Positions 26,879-35,247 of a stretch of DNA of 35,247 bases are shown here, in pieces; position 1 is the stretch's first letter; each line of letters starts with the position of its first letter. Location: positions 1 through 35,247 of the forward strand of contig PANS01000051.1 of NCBI GenBank assembly GCA_002708415.1, read 5' to 3'. The notes beneath the pieces are model-generated. The model searched no databases. It was not told where the DNA came from and saw nothing but the letters and a program-made list of their open reading frames with translations. The stretch is from Micavibrio sp. Its GTDB lineage: Bacteria; Pseudomonadota; Alphaproteobacteria; Micavibrionales; Micavibrionaceae. Made by a program: the position numbers and the translations under genes.

Positions 26879-27805
26879 TTAGTTTATCAATAAACCGAAA
26901 TCAGAGATTCCGAGCGTATTTTGTACTGCAGTAATAAATGCGCCAAGGTTAACAGCGATAGCGCCACCTAAAATATGAGTAACGGAGGCCATCATTGAGG
27001 TTTGAGAGTTTCCTTCAGCAATTTGACGCATTATATAAATTCCTTTAATGAAGCTGATCATGCCTATGACGGCAACAAAGGCCATTATTCCACCGATCAC
27101 AGCTTCAGCCTGCCCTCTTTCAGGGCCTGCAGCGGCATATTGAAGACTGGCATATGTTTGAACATCACCAGCAAAAATGGAATTGTTAGCTGCAGAGAGT
27201 AATTTATCAACAGATAAGAGGGCTCCTGCAACAAGGAATGTCATTATTGTTCCAAGCCCCATCGGGCCGCGCGCACCTTCTTGTTCTGATTTTAATAATC
27301 GTGAAATCCCTATCATTATAAGAATGATGCCCGTTAAATAACTGAATCCTAGCAGTAATAACTGAACAGGTTCCCAAATATCTCCCATAAAGCTAACAAG
27401 CATAGCATCGAGGCCGGTACCTGAAACATTTCCAGTATTATAACCATTCCCCGTCCCGCTGGCTAGACTACTCCCATTTCCACCTGTAAGTGTTGTTTGG
27501 ACAACGTTAGCTACTAATGGAAGCGCAAAGAACGCGCCACCTGCGAGGAAACGTTTAATGGGATCCCATATTAGAACTTGGTTAGGGGTTTCAACGTGCT
27601 CTCTAATTTTAAGTATTCCCATGACACCAAGGACAAGTCCGAACAAATAAGAAAGCCCAGCAAACAAACCCGGGAGGCCATCTGATGAAGTGAAGATATT
27701 CCCCATAACCGTTCCCAATGTTTGGGCTGTCGCTGGATCAGACGAGAAGAGCACTGTGAGTAAGGTGCCGCTAAAGATCGTTAAAAGTTTGAAATAATTT
27801 ATCAT
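26879..27805 (-). CDS. Multi-TM protein resembling an IcmD-like N-half fused to an IcmC/DotE-like C-half
   Basis: N-half SSDGLPGLFAGLSYLFGLVLGVMGILKIREHVETPNQV...FLAGGAFFALPLV is near-parallel to the 22123 protein. C-half IWEPVQLLLLGFSYLTGIILIMIGISRLLK...LVAGALLSVDKLL...IKGIYIMRQIAEG...VTHILGGAIAVNL. Confidence 0.75.
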   Translation of the reverse strand: MINYFKLLTIFSGTLLTVLFSSDPATAQTLGTVMGNIFTSSDGLPGLFAGLSYLFGLVLGVMGILKIREHVETPNQVLIWDPIKRFLAGGAFFALPLVANVVQTTLTGGNGSSLASGTGNGYNTGNVSGTGLDAMLVSFMGDIWEPVQLLLLGFSYLTGIILIMIGISRLLKSEQEGARGPMGLGTIMTFLVAGALLSVDKLLSAANNSIFAGDVQTYASLQYAAAGPERGQAEAVIGGIMAFVAVIGMISFIKGIYIMRQIAEGNSQTSMMASVTHILGGAIAVNLGAFITAVQNTLGISDFGLLIN

Positions 27806-27872
27806 TTTTCTCTATTACTCTAATAATTTCCTCTATGCGTCCAGTATATCACAGGCACTTAGGCAAATAAAA

Positions 27873-27911
27873 ATTTCGCGCCACTATATGGTAATATAAT
27901 GGCGCGGAAAT
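27873..27911 (-). terminator. Intrinsic terminator downstream of the 27950-28570 gene
   Basis: ATTTCGCGCCA (27873-27883) pairs with TGGCGCGgAAAT (27900-27911), one bulge; inner TATAT/ATATA stem with GGTA loop. On the - strand it is followed by a T-rich stretch. Confidence 0.7.
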
Positions 27912-27949
27912 ATTAAAAATTATTTAAAATCAATCAGTTATATTTATTT

Positions 27950-28570
27950 TTATGACACAGGCGCATCAATTTTAATGGGTAAATCAGCTGCAATAGGCTC
28001 ATCATCAAGCATTTCAATCATACCGCCAGGCTGAACCGAGAAATTAGCAATAAAGAGCGCATTTGAGTAATAAACAACTGCATCGCAGAGTCTATTTCCT
28101 TTGTCATCAGTGCTTTCAAAGGATGCGGGGCGAATTGTGCCTTCAATTACCATTTTTGTTTTATCATCAAGCTCTTTAGGCACATAAGTGTCTTCCATGC
28201 TTTCAGCGATTAAGAACGGGCCTTCTTCACCACGCACGAAGAAACAGAAGAATTTCAGGTATTCTAAAACATTCTCATCTGTAATTTTTACAGGTGCTTT
28301 TGCGTTGATTTCGTGAATAGGAGGGGAAGTGCCATTGAGCCAGAAGAGATTTCCTTGGTCGGTAAGGTAGTAGATAAATAAGTTACGAGGCGTCCATGCG
28401 GGGTCTTTTACACGAATCAAGGCAACCTGATCGTAAAATGGTAAAGGTCTCCATCCAACGGAAGTTGTTGCTGGATCTACACTAAATTTATCACCAATAG
28501 GGTTAATTTGTTCTAAAAACCCAGCTAACTCTTCGCCCTCAACGGGACTCCATTTATCATCCATATACAT
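27950..28570 (-). CDS. Conserved-looking hypothetical protein
   Basis: 206 aa ORF without signal or TM; followed by a strong - strand terminator hairpin. Confidence 0.6.
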   Translation of the reverse strand: MYMDDKWSPVEGEELAGFLEQINPIGDKFSVDPATTSVGWRPLPFYDQVALIRVKDPAWTPRNLFIYYLTDQGNLFWLNGTSPPIHEINAKAPVKITDENVLEYLKFFCFFVRGEEGPFLIAESMEDTYVPKELDDKTKMVIEGTIRPASFESTDDKGNRLCDAVVYYSNALFIANFSVQPGGMIEMLDDEPIAADLPIKIDAPVS

Positions 28571-28732
28571 TGGTTAATTATCCTTTTCGGGATCAAATTT
28601 AAGTCAAAATACTATAACACATATTTGTTTAACGGTTAAACTATTGATTTTCAAGCTATAAAGCTTTAATTTTCAGCCTATACCAGAGAGTGTTTATATT
28701 TCAATAATATGCGTATTTGATGAAGTTCTAAA

Positions 28733-28761
28733 TTGACAGAGGTCTGTGGTCTGTGTATAAC
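28733..28761 (+). promoter_or_regulatory. Sigma70-type promoter upstream of rpmH
   Basis: TTGACA (28733-28738), 17-nt spacer, TATAAC (28756-28761), 45 nt before the rpmH ATG. Confidence 0.75.
28752..28760 (-). promoter_or_regulatory. DnaA-box-like 9-mer TTATACACA (TGTGTATAA on +)
   Basis: Exact match to the consensus TTATNCACA; overlaps the rpmH -10 element. Confidence 0.5.
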
Positions 28762-28806
28762 CCACCTTCAATTGAATAAAAATTAAAGAATTAAGCGGAG
28801 TTCGCT

Positions 28807-28941
28807 ATGAAACGCACATATCAACCAAGTAAATTAGTACGTAAGCGTCGTCACGGATTTAGATCACGTATGGCAACAAAAAATGGCCGTCGTATTCTTT
28901 CTGCACGTCGTGCAAAAGGTCGCGCTAGCTTAAGTGCTTAA
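28807..28941 (+). CDS. rpmH: 50S ribosomal protein L34
   Basis: Translates to [44 protein letters not shown] (44 aa); absent from the ORF track because it is short. Confidence 0.98.
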   Translation: MKRTYQPSKLVRKRRHGFRSRMATKNGRRILSARRAKGRASLSA

Positions 28942-28950
28942 TTATAAGAA

Positions 28951-28974
28951 AAAGAGGGTTTTTAAGTCCTCTTT
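28951..28974 (+). terminator. Possible hairpin/attenuator between rpmH and rnpA
   Basis: AAAGAGG (28951-28957) pairs with CCTCTTT (28968-28974), 10-nt loop; no strong T tract follows directly. Confidence 0.4.
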
Positions 28975-29014
28975 ATATCTTGTTTACTTAAAAGGGCTGT
29001 TATAGCCTTTTTTT

Positions 29015-29395
29015 ATGTCTGATTTTCAAATAAATACTCATAAAATTAGCAGCCTTAAGAAAAGGGCTGGTTTTTTGCGCGTGCAAAAAGAAGGAAAAAA
29101 ATGGATTTCCAAGAGTTTTATTTTACAAATATGCCCAAATGACAATGAAGGACAGCGTTTTGGTCTTGTCGTGACAAAGCGTCTCTATAAACTTGCTGTT
29201 GATCGCAATCGCGTTAAAAGACGTTTGAGAGAGGCGATTAGTGAGATACTACCTTCGAAAGCTCTCAATAATTATGATTACGTTTTTATTGCACGCAGAG
29301 ACACTATTTCTAAGCCCTATAAAGACCTTCAGAAAGATATGCTGTGGTGCTTAGGAAAGCTTGAGGCGATAGAAAGGGTTGACGATATAACATGA
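29015..29395 (+). CDS. rnpA: Ribonuclease P protein component
   Basis: [17 protein letters not shown]...[28 protein letters not shown]; between rpmH and yidD. Confidence 0.95.
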   Translation: MSDFQINTHKISSLKKRAGFLRVQKEGKKWISKSFILQICPNDNEGQRFGLVVTKRLYKLAVDRNRVKRRLREAISEILPSKALNNYDYVFIARRDTISKPYKDLQKDMLWCLGKLEAIERVDDIT

Positions 29396-29637
29396 AAACT
29401 CTTCTAATCTCTTTAATCAAGGCCTATAGCTGGCTCATTTCACCTTTAATGGGACAATCTTGCCGCTTTCATCCTTCATGCTCTGCCTATTCTATAGAGG
29501 CTATAGAGAGACATGGCGTATTTAAAGGAAGTTTTTTAATGCTAAAACGTATCGTAAAATGCCATCCTTGGCACAAAGGCGATTTTCTGGATCCTGTTCC
29601 AAATACGCATCAAAACCATAAAGATTGCCAGCATTGA
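29392..29637 (+). CDS. yidD: Membrane protein insertion efficiency factor YidD
   Basis: [67 protein letters not shown] overlap with rnpA. Confidence 0.96.
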   Translation: MKTLLISLIKAYSWLISPLMGQSCRFHPSCSAYSIEAIERHGVFKGSFLMLKRIVKCHPWHKGDFLDPVPNTHQNHKDCQH

Positions 29638-29709
29638 TGCAAATGGTTATAAACGCCCAAACACTTAAAACATTAGATTAAAATAGAATATAAAGCGGAG
29701 CAAAGCCCC

Positions 29710-31629
29710 ATGCAAAACAACGATAAAATGCACCCTGAAGATATGCGTAATCTTCTGATATTTGGCGCACTATCCATTATTTTATGGCTTTCCTATGATC
29801 ACTTTATTTTAAAACCTAAAATTGAAAAAATGAAGGCGGCACAAGTTGTTGCCGAAGCTGTTTCACAAGAAAATTTTCAGAATGATGATTTACTTGAATT
29901 GCCGCGTGGTGAAGTTATTTCCAATGCGTCAAAACGTATTAGAATTGATAATGAGTTAGTAAGCGGTTCAATTAATTTAATGGGTGGTCGTTTAGACGAC
30001 CTGACATTGAAAAATTATTTTGAAACAACGGCACGTGAAAAAAATATTTCAATGCTATCGCCAACAAAAACGGCTCATCCACGTTTTATTGAATATGGTT
30101 GGGTATCACAAAATAATAATATTAAAATGCCTTCAAAAGATTCTCAGTGGCAGGCTAGTGGAATTTTGACATCAACATCGCCTGTAACGCTTTCATGGAA
30201 TAATGGACAGGGATTAACATTTAAACGTACAGTTTCTTTAAATGAAGATTATGGTTTTTCTGTTCGTCAGAGCGTTGCTAATAATAGTACAAAACCTGTC
30301 ACGCTTTTTCCTTATGCCTTGGTAACGCAAAAGGGCCTTCCAGAAGGTTTTGAAGGCCGTTGGATTGTTCATGAAGGCCCAATTAGCTACGCCGACAGCA
30401 AGTTATATGATCCTAGTTATAAGAAATTGGCTAAAGAGCCGAAGTATGAAGCAAAAGCAAATGATGGCTGGATTGGCCTTGTCGATAAATATTGGTTAAC
30501 GGCGATTGTGCCTGCTGAAACGGAAGAAATGACGTTTCGTATCAATTATAACTCCTCGACTATTGAAAAGGTAAAAGATCATTATCAAGTCGACATTATG
30601 GGACAGGGTCGTCAGATCGCTTCTGGAGAAACAGAGGAGTTTAAAACAAAGTTATTCGTTGGTGCAAAGAAGCTCAATCTTCTGGGCAAGTATGAGAAAG
30701 AGTGGAATGTAAAACATTTTGATCTTGCTGTTGATTTTGGCCTATTTTATTTTCTAACGCGCCCTTTCTTTGCTGTAATTAACTTTTTCTACGGTTTGGT
30801 TGGTAATTTTGGCGTGGCCATTATTATGTTCACGGTTGTCTTGCGTTTAGCCGTATTTCCGTTGGCCAACACATCATTTCGTTCATTTGCTCGCATGAAA
30901 GAAATAGGCCCGCAAATGACTGAATTGCGAGAGAAGTATTCTGATGATAAACAGGCAATGCAGCAAGAGCTTGTGAAGCTTTATCAGAAAGAAAAAGTAA
31001 ATCCGATGGCTGGGTGTTTGCCTATCCTTATTCAAATTCCAATTTTCTTTTCATTATTTAAGGTGTTATCAAATACGATTGAAATGCGCCAAGCGCCTTT
31101 CTTTGGCTGGATTCAGGATTTATCAATGCCTGACCCAACAAGCGTTTTTAACCTGTTTGGAGTCATGCCGTTTGATGTGCCATCATTTTTGATGATTGGC
31201 GCATGGCCTTGTATGATGCTTGTGACAATGATTATTCAGCGTCAGCTTTCTCCACCGCCACCAGATAAAATGCAGGCGCAAATGATTGCGCTAATGCCAT
31301 GGTTTATGACTTTTATTTTGGCGAAATTTGCCGCTGGTCTTGTGATTTACTGGACGTTTAACAATTTGTTTTCTGTTATTCAGCAATATGTGATTATGCG
31401 TTCTATGGGTGTTGAAATTCACTTCTTTGAAAAACTTAAAAAAGGAAGTGATGAAGAAAAAATTTCTGAAGCAAAACTGACCTTAGAAGAGAAAAAAGAA
31501 TTTCTGAAAGAAGAGGTTGAAGAGATGATGGAAGCTGTTGATGGTCAAAAACCACCTGTTGTTTCTAAACCTAAGCCGAAGAAAAAGACGGTAAATAAGA
31601 AAAGCAAAAAAACGGTGAAGAAAAAGTAA
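29710..31629 (+). CDS. yidC: Membrane protein insertase YidC
   Basis: N-terminal TM plus periplasmic domain; RPFFAVINFFYGLVGNFGVAIIMFTVVLRLAVFPLANTSFRSFARMKEIGPQMTELREKY; basic C-terminal tail. Confidence 0.97.
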   Translation: MQNNDKMHPEDMRNLLIFGALSIILWLSYDHFILKPKIEKMKAAQVVAEAVSQENFQNDDLLELPRGEVISNASKRIRIDNELVSGSINLMGGRLDDLTLKNYFETTAREKNISMLSPTKTAHPRFIEYGWVSQNNNIKMPSKDSQWQASGILTSTSPVTLSWNNGQGLTFKRTVSLNEDYGFSVRQSVANNSTKPVTLFPYALVTQKGLPEGFEGRWIVHEGPISYADSKLYDPSYKKLAKEPKYEAKANDGWIGLVDKYWLTAIVPAETEEMTFRINYNSSTIEKVKDHYQVDIMGQGRQIASGETEEFKTKLFVGAKKLNLLGKYEKEWNVKHFDLAVDFGLFYFLTRPFFAVINFFYGLVGNFGVAIIMFTVVLRLAVFPLANTSFRSFARMKEIGPQMTELREKYSDDKQAMQQELVKLYQKEKVNPMAGCLPILIQIPIFFSLFKVLSNTIEMRQAPFFGWIQDLSMPDPTSVFNLFGVMPFDVPSFLMIGAWPCMMLVTMIIQRQLSPPPPDKMQAQMIALMPWFMTFILAKFAAGLVIYWTFNNLFSVIQQYVIMRSMGVEIHFFEKLKKGSDEEKISEAKLTLEEKKEFLKEEVEEMMEAVDGQKPPVVSKPKPKKKTVNKKSKKTVKKK

Positions 31630-31632
31630 TTC

Positions 31633-32268
31633 ATGCCTGATGAACCCGAATATACGCAAGCGCAATTAGAGCAGGCCAGAAAGATTTTTTCCGGCCCGTG
31701 TGATTTCGTATTGGGTGTGGCTGGTTTAGAGCAACTTCCTGCGGCAGATCGTGCCGAAGTCGCATTTGCGGGACGTTCTAACGTTGGTAAATCTTCGTTG
31801 ATTAACACCATTACAAACCGGAATGATTTGGCGCGCACGTCAAATACACCAGGGCGGACACAGCAGCTTAATTTCTTTGATCTTGGCGGCTTGCTTTATA
31901 TGGTTGATATGCCAGGGTATGGTTATGCGAAGGTATCTAAATCACAACGTGAAGATTGGAATAAGCTTATTTTTTCTTATCTTCAAGGGCGCCAAAATTT
32001 ACGCCGTGTGTTTATTTTGATTGATGCGCGCCATGGTTTGAAAGATAGCGATGAAGAACTGATGAAGATGCTTGATAAAGCCGCCGTGACCTATCAGGTT
32101 GTTCTGACAAAATGCGATAAGGCAAAGAATTTAGCGGGGCTTAAAATGAGTATTATTGCCGGCCTTAAAAAACACCCTGCGGCCTATCCAGAAATTCATG
32201 CGACCAGCTCAGTCAAGAATATTGGTATTGAAGAATTCCGCGCGACGATTATCGCCCAGCAAGGATAG
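31633..32268 (+). CDS. engB: Ribosome biogenesis GTPase YihA/EngB
   Basis: FAGRSNVGKSSLINTITNRNDLARTSNTPGRTQQLNFF...VDMPGYGYAKVSK...LTKCDKAK. Confidence 0.96.
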   Translation: MPDEPEYTQAQLEQARKIFSGPCDFVLGVAGLEQLPAADRAEVAFAGRSNVGKSSLINTITNRNDLARTSNTPGRTQQLNFFDLGGLLYMVDMPGYGYAKVSKSQREDWNKLIFSYLQGRQNLRRVFILIDARHGLKDSDEELMKMLDKAAVTYQVVLTKCDKAKNLAGLKMSIIAGLKKHPAAYPEIHATSSVKNIGIEEFRATIIAQQG

Positions 32269-32947
32269 AGTAGAAAGCCCACTGGGTCCCATCGGTGCTT
32301 TCAACACAAAATGATGGGTAACCTTCACATTGAGGGCACTCTAGTGTTGTAAAATCGTTAGATCCATCTACAAAATGACTGTACATGCCATATCCAGCTT
32401 GGGTATGTACCGGGATAGTTGGATCACCAGAAATCTTTTCATTAATGAGAGAGCAGATACTTTTTTCTACTTTAAAAGCTGTAATAACCACATCGTCTGC
32501 AGTGGTTGGCGTCCACTCTATATGAGTGTTTTTGATAATGTACCACCCCTCATTTGTATCATCAACGAAAGGGGGAGAAGATGGTGTGGTATAATTCAAT
32601 CCACCGCCTTGCGGATGAAAAACTTTATGAATGTGCGGCGGTGTATCAAATCCTGCGCTCGTTGGATTTATAAAATCGAGATCATCGATTGTTGACCCCG
32701 TCATGATCATTTGATCGACAACGTTTTTGGCTGCTGCCGCATATTCAATAAGCCCATTCGCATAGAGTGCAACCATTTCATCATCAATATCTTGCCCATC
32801 TGATTGGTTGTTTTGGCTAGATAGGGTAGCGGTTAAAATACCAAAAAGAGCGATAGCCAAAAGCACATAGATCATGGCATTGCCGCTTGTGTTATCCTTT
32901 GAATGTCTTTGCGTAGGTTGCAATCGTCTCAAATGCGCTAAAATCAA
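32249..32947 (-). CDS. Pseudopilin-like single-TM protein
   Basis: GNAMIYVLLAIALFGILTATLSSQ near the N-terminus resembles a type IV pilin helix; CPQC...FC near the C-terminus; 3' end overlaps engB by 20 nt. Confidence 0.6.
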   Translation of the reverse strand: MILAHLRRLQPTQRHSKDNTSGNAMIYVLLAIALFGILTATLSSQNNQSDGQDIDDEMVALYANGLIEYAAAAKNVVDQMIMTGSTIDDLDFINPTSAGFDTPPHIHKVFHPQGGGLNYTTPSSPPFVDDTNEGWYIIKNTHIEWTPTTADDVVITAFKVEKSICSLINEKISGDPTIPVHTQAGYGMYSHFVDGSNDFTTLECPQCEGYPSFCVESTDGTQWAFYSILAGR

Positions 32948-32987
32948 TTGATTTACTCCTAAAAGAACGTTTATTCTCTATTCTATC

Positions 32988-34358
32988 ATGAATCAAGAAA
33001 TCATATTAGGCAATATTACTCTCGATCCAACGTCGCTCCTTATTGGCGGCGGCGTGGGGATTGTTCTCGGCCTTATACTGCTTGCGTTACGTGGCAACGC
33101 GCTTAAGGCGCAGAATGTACGTGCTGAAGATCAATTGAATACTCAAGATGACCTGATTGAGAAATTAGAAGCTGAAAAATGCAGTATTGAGGAAAAGCTT
33201 AACCATACGCAGCAAGAGCTCGTTCGTGCGAGTGTGGAAAAAGAAACGTTTGCCAAACAGATCACGCAAAGCCGTGAAGATTTAAGCAAGATGGAAGAAA
33301 AATTCCAGCTTCAGTTTGAAAATTTGGCTAATAAAATATTCGATGAAAAATCTCAAAAATTTAAAACGCAATCGCAAGAAGGGTTGAATGAACTTCTTAA
33401 TCCTTTGCGTGAGAAGCTTAATGACTTTCATAAAAAAGTTGATGATTCTTTTGGTAAGCAAGCTAATGAACAGTTTGCGTTAAAAGAACAAATTAAAATG
33501 ATTGTTGAAACCAATGAAAAAATGACAACGCAGGCCGAAGGGCTTGCCAATGCATTGAAGGGCGATAGTAAGACGCAAGGCGATTGGGGGGAGATTGTTC
33601 TTGAGAAATTACTAGAAGATTCAGGGCTTCGTAGGAATATTGATTACATTGTGCAAGGTGCCGGCCTTGGCCTTAAGGATAGTGAAACAGGCAAACACCA
33701 AAAGCCCGATGTGATCATTAACCTCCCTGATAACAAGCATGTGATTTTGGATTCGAAGGTGTCACTAACGCATTATGAGCGTTATCATAGTGAATTAGAA
33801 GAAAGCGTGCGTCCGCAGCACTTATCGCAGTTTTTAGCATCTGTTAAGCAGCACGTTAAAGATTTAGAAAAGCGTCGTTATCAAGATACCGATAAGCTCG
33901 GCACGCCTGATTTTGTACTGATGTTCATGCCGATTGAAAGTGCCTATATGCTTGCGCTGGAGCAAGATAGAGAGCTTCATCAATTTGCGTGGGATAAGGG
34001 CGTTGCGATTGTTTGTCCATCGACATTATTTTCTTCTTTAAAAACGATTTCCTCGCTATGGCGCCTTGTTGATCAAAATCAAAATGCTGTTGAGATCGCG
34101 CAAAAAGGTGGCGCGCTATACGACAAGATTGTTGGCTTTGTCACTGACATGGAGAAACTTGGCGGGCAGATTAAAACGCTTGAAAATACTTATGAAGGCG
34201 CTATGAATAAGCTCTCGCAAGGTAAGGGTAATATTTTAACGCGGACTGAAGGTTTAAAAACTTTGGGCGCAAAGACATCAAAATCATTACCGCAGAATTT
34301 AGTATCAGAAGAAGATGATGATGTAACTGATAATACAAATGATAATGAAGCGGCTTAA
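32988..34358 (+). CDS. rmuC: DNA recombination protein RmuC
   Basis: N-terminal TM, coiled coil, then GDSKTQGDWGEIVLEKLLEDSGLR...PDVIINLPDNKHVILDSKVSLTHYERY...FVLMFMPIESAYMLAL. Confidence 0.95.
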   Translation: MNQEIILGNITLDPTSLLIGGGVGIVLGLILLALRGNALKAQNVRAEDQLNTQDDLIEKLEAEKCSIEEKLNHTQQELVRASVEKETFAKQITQSREDLSKMEEKFQLQFENLANKIFDEKSQKFKTQSQEGLNELLNPLREKLNDFHKKVDDSFGKQANEQFALKEQIKMIVETNEKMTTQAEGLANALKGDSKTQGDWGEIVLEKLLEDSGLRRNIDYIVQGAGLGLKDSETGKHQKPDVIINLPDNKHVILDSKVSLTHYERYHSELEESVRPQHLSQFLASVKQHVKDLEKRRYQDTDKLGTPDFVLMFMPIESAYMLALEQDRELHQFAWDKGVAIVCPSTLFSSLKTISSLWRLVDQNQNAVEIAQKGGALYDKIVGFVTDMEKLGGQIKTLENTYEGAMNKLSQGKGNILTRTEGLKTLGAKTSKSLPQNLVSEEDDDVTDNTNDNEAA

Positions 34359-34373
34359 CGCATAAAAAATAAA

Positions 34374-34973
34374 ATGACTGAATTATACGACATTGTAAAA
34401 GTGCCTGATCCCGTTTTGAAACAAAAAGCGCAGGAAGTGCAAAATATCGATTCTGATATTTTAACGCAAGTTGAGCGCATGATGGCATCTATGTATCATG
34501 ATCGTGGGATTGGTCTGGCGGCCAATCAAGTAGGGTTACTAAATCGTATTTTTGTTATGGATTTACCAAAAGATAGTTGGCGCTTTGGTCAAGAAATCGA
34601 TGGTATTTTGACGATTGAAGCGGGTTATCGCAGCGGTGAGCGCGATGAAGAGGAGGATATGAGCGATCCTATTGTTATGATTAACCCTGAAGTTGTTTGG
34701 GAATCAGAACAACGCTCTGTTTATGAAGAAGGATGTCTTTCTATACCGCAGCAATACGCTGATGTGATACGCCCGGCCAGTGTTTGTGTTGAATATTTAA
34801 ATACCGAAGGTGTGAAGCAGGAAGGTTTATTTGAAGGGCTTTCTGGTCACTGCGTACAGCATGAAATTGATCATTTGGACGGTGTTTTATTCATCGATCA
34901 TATATCAAGCCTAAAACGCAATATGATTATGAAGCGTATGAAAAAATGGCATAAAGAAAATCAGGCTCTTTAA
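34374..34973 (+). CDS. def: Peptide deformylase
   Basis: GIGLAANQVG, EEGCLS and HEIDH motifs in correct order. Confidence 0.97.
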   Translation: MTELYDIVKVPDPVLKQKAQEVQNIDSDILTQVERMMASMYHDRGIGLAANQVGLLNRIFVMDLPKDSWRFGQEIDGILTIEAGYRSGERDEEEDMSDPIVMINPEVVWESEQRSVYEEGCLSIPQQYADVIRPASVCVEYLNTEGVKQEGLFEGLSGHCVQHEIDHLDGVLFIDHISSLKRNMIMKRMKKWHKENQAL

Positions 34974-34991
34974 AATAAATAAACAGATATT

Positions 34992-35247
34992 ATGAGCGCA
35001 GAAAATCAAAAAAAATTTCGTATTGCCTTTATGGGTACGCCTGACTTTTCAGTTAGAGCGTTACAGCGCCTTATTGATAGCGATCATGAAGTTGTTTGTG
35101 TTTATTCGCAACCGCCACGTCCAAAAGGGCGCGGGCAGCAGGTTCAAAAATCACCGGTACAGATTTGTGCCGAGGCCGCAGATATTGAGGTGCGCTATCC
35201 TGTTAATTTCAAAGATGGGAATTATGTTCAAAATTTCAAAGATCTTG
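34992..35247 (+). CDS. fmt: Methionyl-tRNA formyltransferase, 5' part only
   Basis: MSAENQKKFRIAFMGTPDFSVRALQRLIDSDHEVVCVYSQPPRPKGRGQQ...SPVQ; runs off the window end; follows def. Confidence 0.95.
   Translation, partial: MSAENQKKFRIAFMGTPDFSVRALQRLIDSDHEVVCVYSQPPRPKGRGQQVQKSPVQICAEAADIEVRYPVNFKDGNYVQNFKDL

Noticed and set aside
28794-28806. AGCG-GAGTT-CGCT mini-hairpin covering the rpmH Shine-Dalgarno
   Set aside because: Four-bp stem is short enough to be coincidental; no supporting covariation available.
31545-31838. 97-aa - strand ORF opposite yidC/engB
   Set aside because: Antisense to two highly confident housekeeping genes; a reading-frame by-product of the Lys-rich YidC tail.
1-35247. 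Interpreting the T4BSS locus as a recently inserted conjugative element
   Set aside because: No integrase, relaxase, tRNA-flanked direct repeats or IS sequences were recognised in the window; the flanks would be needed.

Overview
AT-rich, probably alphaproteobacterial chromosomal window (inferred from gene content only). Three blocks are visible. (1) About 1-28 kb: a Dot/Icm-type (type IVB / IncI-like) secretion locus. The + strand carries an SLT-like transglycosylase, dotD, dotC, dotB, icmT and a TcpQ-like gene, then dotI, dotH, a short dotG, a dotF-like gene, an icmD-like gene, dotN and dotO. The - strand carries a gene that looks like an IcmD-IcmC fusion. (2) Inside that locus, on the opposite strand (4.5-17.2 kb): flgL, flgK and a very tight six-gene operon. 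Five of the six genes are paralogs with a shared Cys-containing C-terminal region (FDAKHQLETQR...DYxPSEGLCEFG...SYYAQMEVLTKKxYQNPxF...DKPVN...LMQxRDxxxSLLRSE) joined to different N-termini (SLT/lysozyme-like, Cys-rich, or helical LGGxxALAxxL repeats). I do not recognise this paralog family; it is the best candidate for an undescribed system. (3) About 28.6-35.2 kb: rpmH-rnpA-yidD-yidC-engB, a pseudopilin-like gene, rmuC, def and the start of fmt. rpmH (44 aa) is missing from the ORF track. It is preceded by a near-consensus sigma70 promoter whose -10 overlaps a perfect DnaA-box sequence. No tRNA, rRNA, CRISPR array or insertion sequence was recognised. All homology calls come from reading motifs; no searches were run.
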